A stretch of 64,000 nucleotides of DNA. Origin: CAVVSD01 sp963757125 (GTDB taxonomy: Bacteria; Actinomycetota; Thermoleophilia; Solirubrobacterales; Solirubrobacteraceae). Below are positions 1-11,677 of the stretch, piece by piece. Positions within the stretch are counted from its first letter, which is position 1. Each line of letters starts with the position of its first letter. Under the pieces are notes generated by a model. That model saw nothing but the letters and a program-made list of their open reading frames with translations, was not told the DNA's origin and ran no database searches. Location: NCBI GenBank assembly GCA_963757125.1, contig CAVWQP010000009.1:1983939-2047938 (forward strand), given 5' to 3'. A program made the translations under genes and the position numbers.

Positions 1-309
1 CGGGGTGGCGGCCTTCTTCGCGGTCGCGTTCGGCGTTGCCTGGGTCGTCTCGCCCTTGGCGGGCGTGGTGGCCTTGGCGGGCGTCTCGGCGGTCGCCTTC
101 TCCGTGTCGGCGGTCGCCGCCTCGGTGGCGGCGGTGGCCTTGTCGGTCGCGGCGGCGGCTGCGCGCGCCTTGTCGGCGACCCTCGCGGGTGCCGCGACCT
201 GCTTGGTCGTCGACTCGACGGCACGTGGCCGGAGGAACATCATCCAGCTCGCGGCCAGGAGCACCGTGGCGGCGAGAGCAATGAGCATGGGGCGGGAGAC
301 CTGGGCCAC
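1..309 (-). CDS. Ala/Lys/Thr-rich single-pass membrane protein, C-terminus beyond the window
   Basis: I do not recognise a family. Read on the minus strand from the GTG at 309, the frame is open to the window edge, giving 103 residues. A short N-terminus is followed by one hydrophobic segment (about residues 8-26), then a long hydrophilic tail of Ala, Lys, Thr and Glu in degenerate KAT/EKAT repeats. This looks like an anchored stalk, perhaps carrying a domain outside the window. AGGGAA lies very close before the GTG; an ATG at 288 is an alternative start. It follows the allantoinase-like gene in the same direction after 67 bases. The opposite strand is also open here but encodes only an Ala/Val-rich shadow. 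Confidence 0.55.
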   Translation of the reverse strand, partial: MAQVSRPMLIALAATVLLAASWMMFLRPRAVESTTKQVAAPARVADKARAAAAATDKATAATEAATADTEKATAETPAKATTPAKGETTQATPNATAKKAATP

Positions 310-376
310 GTTCCCTAGGTCGGCCGTCGGGCCCCAGGATTGAGGAGCCGTCGCGCAGGCTGGACGGAAGGCCGGG

Positions 377-1711
377 TCAGGGGGCCACGTGGACGCCCGT
401 TCCCGGCCCGGCGACCGGCGCGCCGTGCTCGGCGACGGTCACGCCGCGCAGCAGCGTCGTCACGACGGCGCCGCGCAGCTCGCGGCCCGCGTACGGGGTC
501 CAGCCCGCCTTCGAGAGCACCTGGTCGTCGGCGAGCGTGCGGCGGCCGTCGAGGTCGACGAGCACGACGTCGGCGTCCGCCCCGGGCGTGAGCGCCCCCT
601 TGCGCCCCGCGAGCCCGAGGGCCGCTGCCGGGTTGGCGCTGTAGACGGTGACGAGCCGGCCGAGCGAGAGCCGGCCGCGGACGACGGCGTCGAGCATCAG
701 CGGGAAGGTCGTGTCGACGCCGGGCAGGCCGAACGGGCACTCCCAGATGTCGCCCTGACCCTTCTGGGCCAGCGTCGAGGGCGCGTGATCGCTCGACAGC
801 AGGTCGATCGCGCCGGACTCCAGCAGCGCCCACAGCCCTTCGGCGGCAGGCGCCGGCCGCGCGGGCGGCGTGAACTTGCGCGTCGGGCCGTGGCGGACGA
901 CGTCGTCCTCGTCCAGCAGCAGGTACTGCGGGCAGGTCTCCACGTCCAGACGCGCGCCCGCCGCCCGCTCGCGCTCCACGAGCTCGACGACCTCGGGCTG
1001 GCTCGCGTGGGCGATCGTCACGCGGGCGCCGGTGATGCGCGCGAGCAGCGTCGTGGTGGCGGCCGCGACGAGCTCGGCCTCCGGCGAGCGCCACAGCGGC
1101 AGGACGCCGAAGTCGTCGCGCAGCGCGCCACGCAGCTCGCGCTCGGCAGCAGCAGTCATGGCCTCGTCCTCGCAGTGCGCGAGGACGCGGATGCCCGCCT
1201 GCGCCGCCGCACGCAGCAGCGCGAGCTGGCGGGCGCTGTCGAGGCCCTCGATCCCGTGCGTGGTGCACGTGAACGCCTTCACGAACGCCGCGCCGGCCGC
1301 GGCCAGCTCCCCCGCAGCGCCGAGCGTGTCGGGCGACGCGTGCGCGCCCAGCGCGAAGTCGACGACCGACCGCCCGGCCAGATGCGCGGCCTTGTCGCGC
1401 AGCTCGTCCGCCGTCGTCACGGGCCATCCGTGCGTGTGCTCGGCGACGCACGTGACGCCCGCGGCCGCCGCGGCGGCGGAGCCGTGGGCGAAGTCCTCGC
1501 GCTCGGTCGGCCCGGGCTCCATGAAGTGCACGTGGGAGTCGACCATCCCCGGAAGCGCCACGAGGCCGTCCGCGTCGATCGTCCGCCGCGCACGGCCCGA
1601 TGGCCGCTCCGCGATGCCGGCGATCCGGCCGTCCTCGACGACGAGCGTGCCGCGACGCTCGCCCTCCGGCGTCACCAGCAGTGCGCCGGTGATCTCGAGG
1701 TCCGCGCCCAC
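377..1711 (-). CDS. Allantoinase/dihydroorotase-family amidohydrolase
   Basis: A 444-residue cyclic amidohydrolase. The binuclear metal-site residues of the family are visible in order: the HVH pair in DSHVHF near residue 60, a likely carboxylated lysine in FVKAF near 145, histidines in LAHCED and TIAHAS, and the aspartate in SSDHAPS. The length and the MEPG sequence after HVH resemble allantoinase/dihydroorotase members that open hydantoin-like rings. No ureide or pyrimidine gene is adjacent, so the substrate is open. GTG start. It ends 67 bases before the membrane-protein gene and begins 12 bases after the aspS stop, so it may be the distal gene of the hisS-aspS transcript. Confidence 0.8.
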   Translation of the reverse strand: MGADLEITGALLVTPEGERRGTLVVEDGRIAGIAERPSGRARRTIDADGLVALPGMVDSHVHFMEPGPTEREDFAHGSAAAAAAGVTCVAEHTHGWPVTTADELRDKAAHLAGRSVVDFALGAHASPDTLGAAGELAAAGAAFVKAFTCTTHGIEGLDSARQLALLRAAAQAGIRVLAHCEDEAMTAAAERELRGALRDDFGVLPLWRSPEAELVAAATTTLLARITGARVTIAHASQPEVVELVERERAAGARLDVETCPQYLLLDEDDVVRHGPTRKFTPPARPAPAAEGLWALLESGAIDLLSSDHAPSTLAQKGQGDIWECPFGLPGVDTTFPLMLDAVVRGRLSLGRLVTVYSANPAAALGLAGRKGALTPGADADVVLVDLDGRRTLADDQVLSKAGWTPYAGRELRGAVVTTLLRGVTVAEHGAPVAGPGTGVHVAP

Positions 1712-1723
1712 GGGCGGCGGCCC

Positions 1724-3478
1724 TCAGCGCAGCCGCAGGCCGAGCTCGCGCAGCTGGCGCTCGTCGATCTCGGCCGGCGCGCCCGTCAGCGGGTCCTGGC
1801 CGCTGGCGGTCTTCGGGAACGCGATGACGTCGCGGATCGAGTCGCGACCGGCCATGACCGCGACGACGCGGTCGATCCCGAGCGCGATGCCGCCGTGCGG
1901 CGGCGCGCCGAAGCGCAGCGCGTCCAGCAGGAACCCGAAGCGCGACTGCGCCTCCTCCTCGTCCATGCCGAGGAGCTCGAAGACCTTGCGCTGCACGTCC
2001 TGCTCGTGGATGCGGATCGAGCCGCCGCCGAGCTCGGACCCGTCGACGACGATGTCGTAGCCGCGCGAGCGCATGGCGCCGGGGTCGTCGAAGGACCCCG
2101 TCGGCGCGGTGAACGGGTGGTGCATCGCCGTCCACCCCTCCTCCGTGCGCTCGAACATCGGGAAGTCGACGACCCAGTGCACGTCGTGGACGTCCTCGGA
2201 GATGAGGCCGAAGCGGCGGCCGAGCTCGAGGCGCAGGCCGCCGAGCGCCGTGGCGGCGACGTCGCGCTGGTCGGCGACGAACAGCAGCAGGTCCCCGAAC
2301 GAGGCGCCCAGCACCTCCCCGGCCGCCTGCGTGCGCTCCGGGCCGAGGAACTTCGCGATCGGCGAGCGCCACGCTCCGGTCTCCTCGACCGTCGCCCACG
2401 CCACCGCCTTGCCGCCGTGGCGCTGGACGACCTCGTTGAGCCCGTCGAGCTCGGAGCGCGACAGCGACTGGTTGCCGGCGTTGATCGCGCGCACGACGCC
2501 GCCGGAGCCGAGGACGGACTCGAAGACCTTGAAGTCCGATCCGCGCAGCGCGTCGCCGACGTCGACGATCTCCAGGCCGAAGCGCCGGTCGGGTCGGTCG
2601 GACCCCCAGCGCAGCATGGCCTCGTCGTAGGGCAGGCGCTCCCACGGCGGCGCGGGCACGTCGAAGCCCGCCAGGGCGAACACCTTCGCCATGAGGCGCT
2701 CCATGACGTCGAGGACGTCGTCCTCCTCCACGAAGCCCATCTCGACGTCGAGCTGGGTGAACTCCGCCTGGCGGTCGGCGCGCGTGTCCTCGTCGCGGAA
2801 GCAGCGGGCGATCTGGTAGTAGCGCTCGTACCCGCTCATCATCAGCAGCTGCTTGAAGAGCTGCGGAGACTGCGGCAGCGCGTACCAGGTGCCGGGCTCG
2901 CGGCGGTTGGGGACGAGGAAGTCGCGGGCGCCCTCCGGCGTCGAGCGCGTGAGGATCGGCGTCTCGATCTCCAGGAAGTCCTCTGCCGCCAGCGTCTCGC
3001 GCATGGTGCGGATGACGGCGTCGCGCAGGACGAGCGCGTCGCGCATCCCCTCGCGCCGCAGGTCGAGCATCCGGTGGCGCAGGCGCAGCATCTCGTCGAC
3101 GGGCGTGTCCTCGTCGATCGGGAACGGCGGCGTCTCGGCCTCCGCGAGCGGCGTGACCTCGGCGACCTGCAGCTCGATCTCGCCGGTGGGGATGTTCGGG
3201 TTGACGTTCTCCGGCGCGCGACGCACGACCTCGCCCTGCGCGGACAGGACGTGCTCGGGCCGCAGCCGCTCGGCGGCGGCGAACGCCTCGGGCTGGTCGG
3301 GATGGAAGACGAGCTGGACGATCCCGGACCGGTCGCGGAGGTCGACGAAGATGAGCCCGCCGTGGTCGCGGCGACGGTGCACCCAGCCCGCGACGCGCGC
3401 GCTCGACCCGGCGCGGCCGGCGTCGAGATCCCCGGCCCAGGCGTCGCGGTACGGGTTCGCCCGTGGCGGCTTCTTCAT
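1724..3478 (-). CDS. aspS: Aspartyl-tRNA synthetase
   Basis: A 584-residue class IIb synthetase that charges tRNA with aspartate. An N-terminal OB anticodon-binding domain (GWVHRRRDHGG near residue 30) is followed by the class II core with motif 2 (FRDEDTRADRQ), an inserted GAD domain in the middle, and motif 3 near the C-terminus (GIALGIDRV). The ATG at 3478 overlaps the hisS stop as ATGA, which implies translational coupling and decides the start. The open frame continues upstream inside hisS but is not coding there. The sequence alone does not show whether the enzyme also charges tRNA-Asn. Confidence 0.96.
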   Translation of the reverse strand: MKKPPRANPYRDAWAGDLDAGRAGSSARVAGWVHRRRDHGGLIFVDLRDRSGIVQLVFHPDQPEAFAAAERLRPEHVLSAQGEVVRRAPENVNPNIPTGEIELQVAEVTPLAEAETPPFPIDEDTPVDEMLRLRHRMLDLRREGMRDALVLRDAVIRTMRETLAAEDFLEIETPILTRSTPEGARDFLVPNRREPGTWYALPQSPQLFKQLLMMSGYERYYQIARCFRDEDTRADRQAEFTQLDVEMGFVEEDDVLDVMERLMAKVFALAGFDVPAPPWERLPYDEAMLRWGSDRPDRRFGLEIVDVGDALRGSDFKVFESVLGSGGVVRAINAGNQSLSRSELDGLNEVVQRHGGKAVAWATVEETGAWRSPIAKFLGPERTQAAGEVLGASFGDLLLFVADQRDVAATALGGLRLELGRRFGLISEDVHDVHWVVDFPMFERTEEGWTAMHHPFTAPTGSFDDPGAMRSRGYDIVVDGSELGGGSIRIHEQDVQRKVFELLGMDEEEAQSRFGFLLDALRFGAPPHGGIALGIDRVVAVMAGRDSIRDVIAFPKTASGQDPLTGAPAEIDERQLRELGLRLR

Positions 3479-4731
3479 AGGCCCATCCCTCGTTCGCGGA
3501 GGATGCGGACGACGACGTCGCCCGCGCTCAGCTCTTCCTCGGTGCCGGCGGCCAGGTCGCGCAACGTGGTCGCACCCTCCGGCGCGACGACGGCGACGTA
3601 GCGCGCGCGCAGCCGGTCGGCCTGCTTGAGCTGGCCCTTCAGCGAGCGGCCCGCCAGCTCCTGGTGCGTCGCCAGCGACGCCCGGCGCGCCTCGGCCGTG
3701 ACGCCGAACGCGGCCTCCCGCGCGGCGGGGTCGGCCAGCGCGACGTAGAGGTCGACGGGCGGCGGCGCCGTCGGCGGCGCGGTGGCCGCCAGCCGGATGC
3801 GCTCGACGCCGGCCGCCCAGCCGCAGCCGGGCGTCGGCGGCCCGCCGAGCTGCTCGACGAGCCCGTCGTAGCGCCCTCCCCCGCCGACGCCGGACTGCGC
3901 GCCGAGCGCGTCGGAGGTGAACTCGAAGACCGTGCGCGTGTAGTAGTCCAGCCCGCGGACGAGCGACGGGTCGATCTCGTAGGCCACACCCGCCCGGTCG
4001 AGCATCGCGCGGACCTCGGCGAAGTGCTCGGCGTCGTCGGCGGCGAGGCTGTCCAGCAGCCGCGGGGCGCGCTCCATGACCGCCCGTGTGCCCGGATGGT
4101 CGGCGTCGAACGCGCGCAGCGGGTTGAGGTCGATCCGGCCGCGGACCTCGTCGGAGAGCTGGTCCTCGTGCGCGCGGAGGTAGCCCTGCAGCTCCTCGCG
4201 GTACGCCGCGCGGCCCTCGGGGGAGCCGAGGCTGGCCAGCCGGAGCCGCACGCCGGACACCTCGACCGCGTCCAACAACGTGGCCAGCAGCGTGATGAGC
4301 TCGGCGTCGACGGCGGGGTCGTCGGAGCCGATCGCCTCCGCCCCGATCTGCCAGAACTGCCGGTAGCGCCCGGCCTGCGCGCGCTCGTAGCGGAAGAAGC
4401 ACGACAGGTACCAGAGCTTCGCCGGCTGCGGGAGCTTGTGCATCCCGTGCTCGACGTAGGCGCGGCAGATCGGCGCGGTGCCCTCGGGCCGCAGCGTGAG
4501 CGACCGCCCGCCGCCGTCCTCGAAGGTGTACATCTCCTTCTGGACGATGTCGGTGGACTCGCCGACGCCGCGCGCGAAGAGCTCGGTCCCCTCGAAGACG
4601 GGCGTCTCGATGCGGCCGTAGCCCGCCGGCTCGAGGATCGACCGCGCGGTCGCCTCCAGCGCGGCGCGCCCGCGCGCCTCCTCGGGCAGCACGTCGAAGG
4701 TCCCTCGCGGGGCCTGGATCTTCCCCGCCAT
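3475..4731 (-). CDS. hisS: Histidyl-tRNA synthetase
   Basis: A 418-residue class II synthetase. The N-terminal RGTFDVLPEE, motif 2 (FRYERAQAGRYRQFWQIG), the histidine-binding GLDYYTRTVFEF segment near residue 260, GGGGRYDGL and a C-terminal anticodon domain are all present and typical in length. It is the first of the hisS-aspS pair, which overlap by four bases. The MBL hydrolase gene upstream ends with its TAG four bases before this ATG, so the three genes are probably co-transcribed. Confidence 0.96.
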   Translation of the reverse strand: MAGKIQAPRGTFDVLPEEARGRAALEATARSILEPAGYGRIETPVFEGTELFARGVGESTDIVQKEMYTFEDGGGRSLTLRPEGTAPICRAYVEHGMHKLPQPAKLWYLSCFFRYERAQAGRYRQFWQIGAEAIGSDDPAVDAELITLLATLLDAVEVSGVRLRLASLGSPEGRAAYREELQGYLRAHEDQLSDEVRGRIDLNPLRAFDADHPGTRAVMERAPRLLDSLAADDAEHFAEVRAMLDRAGVAYEIDPSLVRGLDYYTRTVFEFTSDALGAQSGVGGGGRYDGLVEQLGGPPTPGCGWAAGVERIRLAATAPPTAPPPVDLYVALADPAAREAAFGVTAEARRASLATHQELAGRSLKGQLKQADRLRARYVAVVAPEGATTLRDLAAGTEEELSAGDVVVRILRERGMGL

Positions 4732-4735
4732 GCGA

Positions 4736-5383
4736 CTAGCCGCGGGCGAGCTCGGCGAGGAATGGGTTGCTGCGGCGCTCGTCCCCGATCGTCGTGACGC
4801 CCATGTGCCCGGGGAGCACCTGCGTCTCGTCGTCGAAGCGGTCGATGAGCCCCGCGATCGTCGCCAGGAGCTGCGCGTGGTCGCCGCCGGGAAGGTCGGT
4901 CCGCCCGATGGAGCTCTGGAACAGCACGTCGCCGGAGAAGATCGCGTTCGCCGCGCGCGGCGCGTAGGTCACGTGGCCCGGGCTGTGGCCGGGCGTGAAG
5001 AGGACGTCGATCTCCATGCCTGCGAGCTCGAGCACCTCGCCCCCGCTCACCGTGTGCTCGGGCTCGTACGACTCGTACGGCCCGAACTCCGGGTACGGCA
5101 TGTACGTCATGAGGTCTGTGAGGAGGTCGGTCTCGATCTCCGGGCACCACACCTGCGCGCCCGTCGCGCGGGCGACCGGCGCCACCGCGCCGATGTGGTC
5201 GAAGTGGCAGTGCGTCAGGAGGATCGCCTCGAGCGTGACGCCGGCGCCCTCCACCGCCGCGATGAGTCGCTCGGCCTCCTCGCCCGGATCGACCATGACC
5301 GCGGTGCCTGCATCGGCGGAGGCGCGCACGAGGTAGCAGTTCTCCTGCAGCGGCCCGACGGTGAGCATGCGGACGTCCAGCAC
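4736..5383 (-). CDS. MBL-fold metallohydrolase (glyoxalase II-like)
   Basis: A 215-residue metallo-beta-lactamase-fold hydrolase. The metal-binding signature THCHFDHIG is near residue 58, followed by TPGHSPGH, the bridging aspartate region FSGDVLF and the C-terminal PGHM histidine. The compact length and QENCYLV opening match small glyoxalase II-like proteins that hydrolyse thioesters; this family often sits beside hisS. GTG start. The gene lies immediately upstream of hisS (4-base gap) and immediately downstream of the small membrane-protein gene, suggesting one operon. Confidence 0.85.
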   Translation of the reverse strand: MLDVRMLTVGPLQENCYLVRASADAGTAVMVDPGEEAERLIAAVEGAGVTLEAILLTHCHFDHIGAVAPVARATGAQVWCPEIETDLLTDLMTYMPYPEFGPYESYEPEHTVSGGEVLELAGMEIDVLFTPGHSPGHVTYAPRAANAIFSGDVLFQSSIGRTDLPGGDHAQLLATIAGLIDRFDDETQVLPGHMGVTTIGDERRSNPFLAELARG

Positions 5384-5385
5384 GG

Positions 5386-5733
5386 CTACGTGCTCTGGGC
5401 TCGACGCTGGCGACGCTTGTAGATCGCGTTGTCCATGTAGTAGCCGAGCGGGATGTAGAGGACGAGCATGGCTGCGGCGATCACGACGGCCTGCGCGATC
5501 GTGCGGCCCATGATCACCACCACGAGGACGCCGAAGAGGACCGCGGCGAACGCCGCGCGGTTCGCCGCGCTGCGCCAGGTCGGCGGCTGCTCCCAGCGCT
5601 GCGCCCGGGCCTCCTTCGCCGTGGGCTTGCGCTCATCGGCCGTAAGCTTGCGGCCAGTGCGACCGCGAGCCTCGATGATGCCTGCGGCATTGCCGCGGTG
5701 CTTGGATCGCCGTCGCTTCCTGGTCTGCGCCAT
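5386..5733 (-). CDS. Small basic membrane protein, unknown function
   Basis: A 115-residue protein with a strongly basic N-terminal half (RKRRRSKHRG) and two hydrophobic segments (about residues 57-75 and 80-98), followed by a basic tail, so probably two membrane passes with cytoplasmic ends. The ATG at 5733 is chosen because GGAGG lies six bases upstream. Reading further upstream gives a noncoding-looking extension that overlaps the divergent gene. It starts the transcript that continues into MBL hydrolase, hisS and aspS. I do not recognise a named family. Confidence 0.75.
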   Translation of the reverse strand: MAQTRKRRRSKHRGNAAGIIEARGRTGRKLTADERKPTAKEARAQRWEQPPTWRSAANRAAFAAVLFGVLVVVIMGRTIAQAVVIAAAMLVLYIPLGYYMDNAIYKRRQRRAQST

Positions 5734-5785
5734 CGTGCCTCCAAGGGTACGCGACATACGGCGCGATCGCGGGTAGCTGCCGCGG

Positions 5786-7567
5786 ATGTGCGGATTCGCC
5801 GGAGAGCACCGGCCCGGTGAGCGTCCCGACGTCGCCGCCGTCGAGGCGATGGCCGCGACGATGGCGCCGCGCGGGCCCGACGGCGCGGGGTCCTGGTCGG
5901 CGGGCCCGGTCGCCCTCGCGCACCGCCGGCTGAAGATCATCGACCTGTCCGAGCAGGGCTCGCAGCCGCTCGTGGATCCGCACGTCGGGCGCACCGTCGC
6001 GTTCAACGGCTGCATCTACAACCACCGGGAGCTGCGGGCCGAGCTCGAGCGCGAGGGCCACCGGTTCTTCTCGACGAGCGACACCGAGGTCATCGCCAAG
6101 GCGCACGCGAGCTGGGGCGACCGCTGCGTCGACCGCTTCATGGGCATGTTCTCCTTCGCCCTCGTCGAGCGCGAGAGCGGCCGGCTGCTGCTCGCGCGCG
6201 ACCGCCTGGGCATCAAGCCGCTGTACCTCGCGGACGTCGGCGGGGCGCTGCGGTTCGGCTCGACGCTGCCGGGGCTGCTCGCCGGCGGGGGCATCGACAC
6301 GTCGATCGACCCGGTCGCGCTGCACCACTACCTCTCCTGGCACGGCGTCGTGCCGCCGCCCCACACGATCCTGCAGGGCGTCCGCAAGCTGCCGCCCGCC
6401 ACGCTGCTCGTGGTCGAGCCCGACGGGCGGCGCACGCAGGAGCGCTACTGGTCGGCCCCCCACAGCCGGCTGCCGGAGCAGGAGCTCTGGGACGAGCACG
6501 ACTGGCAGGACGCGCTGCTGGACGCGCTGCGCACCGCGGTCGACCGGCGCATGGTGGCCGACGTCCCGGTGGGCGTCCTGCTCTCCGGGGGCCTGGACTC
6601 GAGCCTCATCGTCGCGCTGCTCGCCGAGGCCGGCCAGCGCGGGCTGGAGACGTTCTCGATCGGCTTCGAGTCCGGCGGCGGCCGCGAGGGCGACGAGTTC
6701 CGCTACTCCGACCTGATCGCGCAGGAGTTCGGGACCGAGCACCACAAGCTGCCGATCGCGACGTCGCGGATGGTCCCCGCGCTCGACGGCGCGATCGCCG
6801 CGATGAGCGAGCCGATGGTGTCCCACGACTGCGTCGCCTTCTACCTGCTGTCCGAGCAGGTCTCGCGCTCGTGCAAGGTCGTGCAGTCCGGGCAGGGCGC
6901 CGACGAGGTCCTCGCGGGCTACTCCTGGTACCAGGCGGTGTCCGAGCAGGCCGCGGGCGGCACGGGCGCCGACGCCTACCGCGCGGCGTTCTTCGACCGC
7001 CCCCACGCGGAGTTCGCCGAGATGCTCGAGGCCGACCACCTGCTCGAGCGGGACGCGAGCCGGGCGTTCGCCGAGGAGCACTTCGGCCGCCCGCACGCCG
7101 ACGAGCCCGTCGACCGCGCCCTGCGGCTCGACACCGAGGTGATGCTCGTCGACGACCCGGTCAAGCGCGTCGACAACATGACCATGGCCTGGGGCCTGGA
7201 GGCCCGTGTGCCCTTCCTCGACCACGAGTTCGTCGAGCTGGCCGCCGCGTGCCCGCCGGCGCTGAAGCTCGCGCACGGCGGCAAAGGCGTGCTCAAGGAG
7301 GCGTCGCGCCGGGTGCTGCCCGCGGCGGTCATCGACCGGCCCAAGGGCTACTTCCCCGTGCCCCAGCTCTCCTCGCTGGAGGGCGAGGCGCTCGAGCTCG
7401 TGCGCGACGTCATGGCGAGCCCTCGCGCGCGGGAGCGCGGGCTGTTCCGCCGCGGGTACGTCGACATGCTGCTCTCCGACCCGCCCGCGCACGAGACGAC
7501 GCTCGAGGGCTCCAAGCTCTGGCAGGTGGCGCTGCTGGAGCTCTGGCTCCAGCGCCACGGGCTGTAG
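5786..7567 (+). CDS. Asparagine-synthase-family amidotransferase, probable N-acetylglutaminylglutamine amidotransferase
   Basis: A 593-residue AsnB-type enzyme. Cys2 (MCGFAGE) is the N-terminal nucleophile of a class II glutaminase domain, and the C-terminal synthetase domain carries the ATP loop LLSGGLDSSL near residue 270. Internal sequences (SEPMVSHDC, VQSGQGADEVLAGY) and overall length resemble, from memory, the amidotransferase that makes the osmolyte N-acetylglutaminylglutamine amide in proteobacteria, more than plain AsnB. The partner acetyltransferase/ligase gene of that pathway is not beside it. It is convergent with the uvrA-like gene; both stop codons lie in a GGGCTG-TAGT-CAGCCC hairpin at 7559-7574. 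Confidence 0.8.
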   Translation: MCGFAGEHRPGERPDVAAVEAMAATMAPRGPDGAGSWSAGPVALAHRRLKIIDLSEQGSQPLVDPHVGRTVAFNGCIYNHRELRAELEREGHRFFSTSDTEVIAKAHASWGDRCVDRFMGMFSFALVERESGRLLLARDRLGIKPLYLADVGGALRFGSTLPGLLAGGGIDTSIDPVALHHYLSWHGVVPPPHTILQGVRKLPPATLLVVEPDGRRTQERYWSAPHSRLPEQELWDEHDWQDALLDALRTAVDRRMVADVPVGVLLSGGLDSSLIVALLAEAGQRGLETFSIGFESGGGREGDEFRYSDLIAQEFGTEHHKLPIATSRMVPALDGAIAAMSEPMVSHDCVAFYLLSEQVSRSCKVVQSGQGADEVLAGYSWYQAVSEQAAGGTGADAYRAAFFDRPHAEFAEMLEADHLLERDASRAFAEEHFGRPHADEPVDRALRLDTEVMLVDDPVKRVDNMTMAWGLEARVPFLDHEFVELAAACPPALKLAHGGKGVLKEASRRVLPAAVIDRPKGYFPVPQLSSLEGEALELVRDVMASPRARERGLFRRGYVDMLLSDPPAHETTLEGSKLWQVALLELWLQRHGL

Positions 7568-9934
<2,367 letters not shown>

Positions 9935-9939
9935 GCCGC

Positions 9940-10350
9940 TCAGCGCACCTCCTGGACGCGGACCAGGTTGCCCGAGGGATCGCGGACGGCGCAGTCGCGC
10001 ACCCCGTAGGGCTGGTCGGTCGGCTCCTGGACGACCTCGGCGTCGCCGGCCTGCATCCGCTCGAACGCGCTGCCGAGATCGGGCGTCGCGAGGTTGATGC
10101 TCGCGAAGGTGCCCTTGGCCATCATCTCGGCGATCGTGCGGCGCTCGTCGTCGGTGATGCCGGGCGTGGCGGCGAGCGGGTACAGGACGATCGACGTCTC
10201 GGGCTGGTTCGGCGGACCGACGGTGATCCAGTGCATGCCGCCGTACTCGACGTCGTTGCGGACCTCGAAGCCGAGGGTGTCGCGGTAGAAGGCCAGCGAC
10301 GCCTCGGGATCGTCGTGCGGGAGCATGGCTGCGTGGATGTTGATGTCCAT
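9940..10350 (-). CDS. VOC-family (glyoxalase/bleomycin-resistance fold) protein
   Basis: A 136-residue VOC protein. The N-terminal half has SLAFYRDTLGFEV followed by a GGMHWITVGP strand; the C-terminal half ends RDCAVRDPSGNLVRVQE, the usual paired beta-alpha-beta-beta-beta modules and metal-ligand glutamate region. Substrate is not predictable. ATG start. On the minus strand TAGGGT lies seven bases upstream of the ATG, fitting a leaderless -10 box. It sits between the uvrA-like gene and the AraC regulator, all in one direction. Confidence 0.85.
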   Translation of the reverse strand: MDINIHAAMLPHDDPEASLAFYRDTLGFEVRNDVEYGGMHWITVGPPNQPETSIVLYPLAATPGITDDERRTIAEMMAKGTFASINLATPDLGSAFERMQAGDAEVVQEPTDQPYGVRDCAVRDPSGNLVRVQEVR

Positions 10351-10360
10351 GGCGGGGACC

Positions 10361-10789
<429 letters not shown>

Positions 10790-10884
10790 CCTGGGATCGT
10801 GCCACGCCGCGCCAGTCGCGAGGTGTGGCAGGACGCCACCCAGGGTGGGCGGCGGGGTGACGGGCGCGGACGTACAACCGGAGC

Positions 10885-11358
10885 ATGTCCCCCAAGCGCC
10901 TCATCGCCATCGCAGCACTCGCCATCACCGGCGCCACGTCCATCCCCGCGGTCGCCCACGCCGCGGGCGACCCCACCGCCGGCGGCCCGCCGCGCGAGAT
11001 CGTCGGCGGCTACGCCTTCAAGGAGAGCTGGGCGCCGCAGAACAAGCCGCTCATCGCCGTCGTGTTCAAGGCGACGGGCCAGCTCCCACGCCGCTTCGAC
11101 GGCCTCATCCGGGCCAACGCGACCCTCGACGGCTCCGGCGGCTCCATCGCCAGCGTCGGCGGCAAGGCGTCGCGGATGTACACGTTCACCGTCCCGACGC
11201 TGAACGGGCGCCTCCGGGCGGACGGCTCGCCGTCGGCCCGCATCGGCAGCCGGCACACCCTGCGCCTCGCCGCACGCGACGGCTCGTGGTCGGACACCTT
11301 CACGGTGACGATCCGGGCCAAGCGCGCCGGCGACCGATCTGGCGCGCCGCTGCGCTAG
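10885..11358 (+). CDS. Secreted protein of unknown function
   Basis: A 157-residue protein. A basic N-terminus (MSPKRL), a hydrophobic core to about residue 20 and a likely signal peptidase site after AHA (residues 24-26) indicate Sec export. The mature part contains alternating beta-strand-like stretches and no cysteines, which would suit a small beta-sandwich. I do not recognise the family. It is divergent from the AraC gene. Its stop overlaps that of the next, convergent gene in the sequence CTAG. Confidence 0.65.
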   Translation: MSPKRLIAIAALAITGATSIPAVAHAAGDPTAGGPPREIVGGYAFKESWAPQNKPLIAVVFKATGQLPRRFDGLIRANATLDGSGGSIASVGGKASRMYTFTVPTLNGRLRADGSPSARIGSRHTLRLAARDGSWSDTFTVTIRAKRAGDRSGAPLR

Positions 11359-11654
11359 GGCGCCCGCCAGGTCCCGTCCTCGATGTGCCCGACGATCTCC
11401 TCGCGCCACTGGACCTCCACGACGACGCCGTGGAGCGAGGAGACATCGGACGCGGCCTGCAGCAGCGCCTGTCCCAATTCGTCCTCCGGCGCAGCGACGC
11501 GGACGTAGCCGCCGGCGGTGCGCTCGGCGGGCGTGGCGGCGTCGGAGTCGTCGAACCAGCCCGCGCCGGCCGTCGCGCGGACGCGCTTGCGGACCGCGGC
11601 GGCGAGGTCGTCGTCGACCGGGTCGGCGACGAAGAAGACGAGGTAGTCGCTCAC
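11355..11654 (-). CDS. Small hypothetical protein
   Basis: A 99-residue acidic protein of unknown function, without signal peptide or membrane segment, ending VEVQWREEIVGHIEDGTWRAP. The GTG at 11654 is preferred over one five codons upstream because GGAGGG stands eight bases before it. Its stop shares CTAG with the stop of the secreted-protein gene on the other strand. The gene starts 24 bases after the stop of the formimidoyltransferase gene on the same strand. Confidence 0.55.
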   Translation of the reverse strand: MSDYLVFFVADPVDDDLAAAVRKRVRATAGAGWFDDSDAATPAERTAGGYVRVAAPEDELGQALLQAASDVSSLHGVVVEVQWREEIVGHIEDGTWRAP

Positions 11655-11677
11655 GTCCGCGCCCTCCACGGCCGCGT

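Noticed and set aside
5..343. Plus-strand Ala/Val-rich frame at the window start
   Set aside because: It mirrors the Lys/Ala/Thr repeats of the minus-strand membrane protein, which has a better start and an anchor helix.
389..3601. Plus-strand open frame of 1070 codons opposite the allantoinase-like and aspS genes
   Set aside because: Arg/Asp/Val-rich low-complexity translation, no motifs, and the minus strand encodes clear enzymes; it is an antisense effect of high GC.
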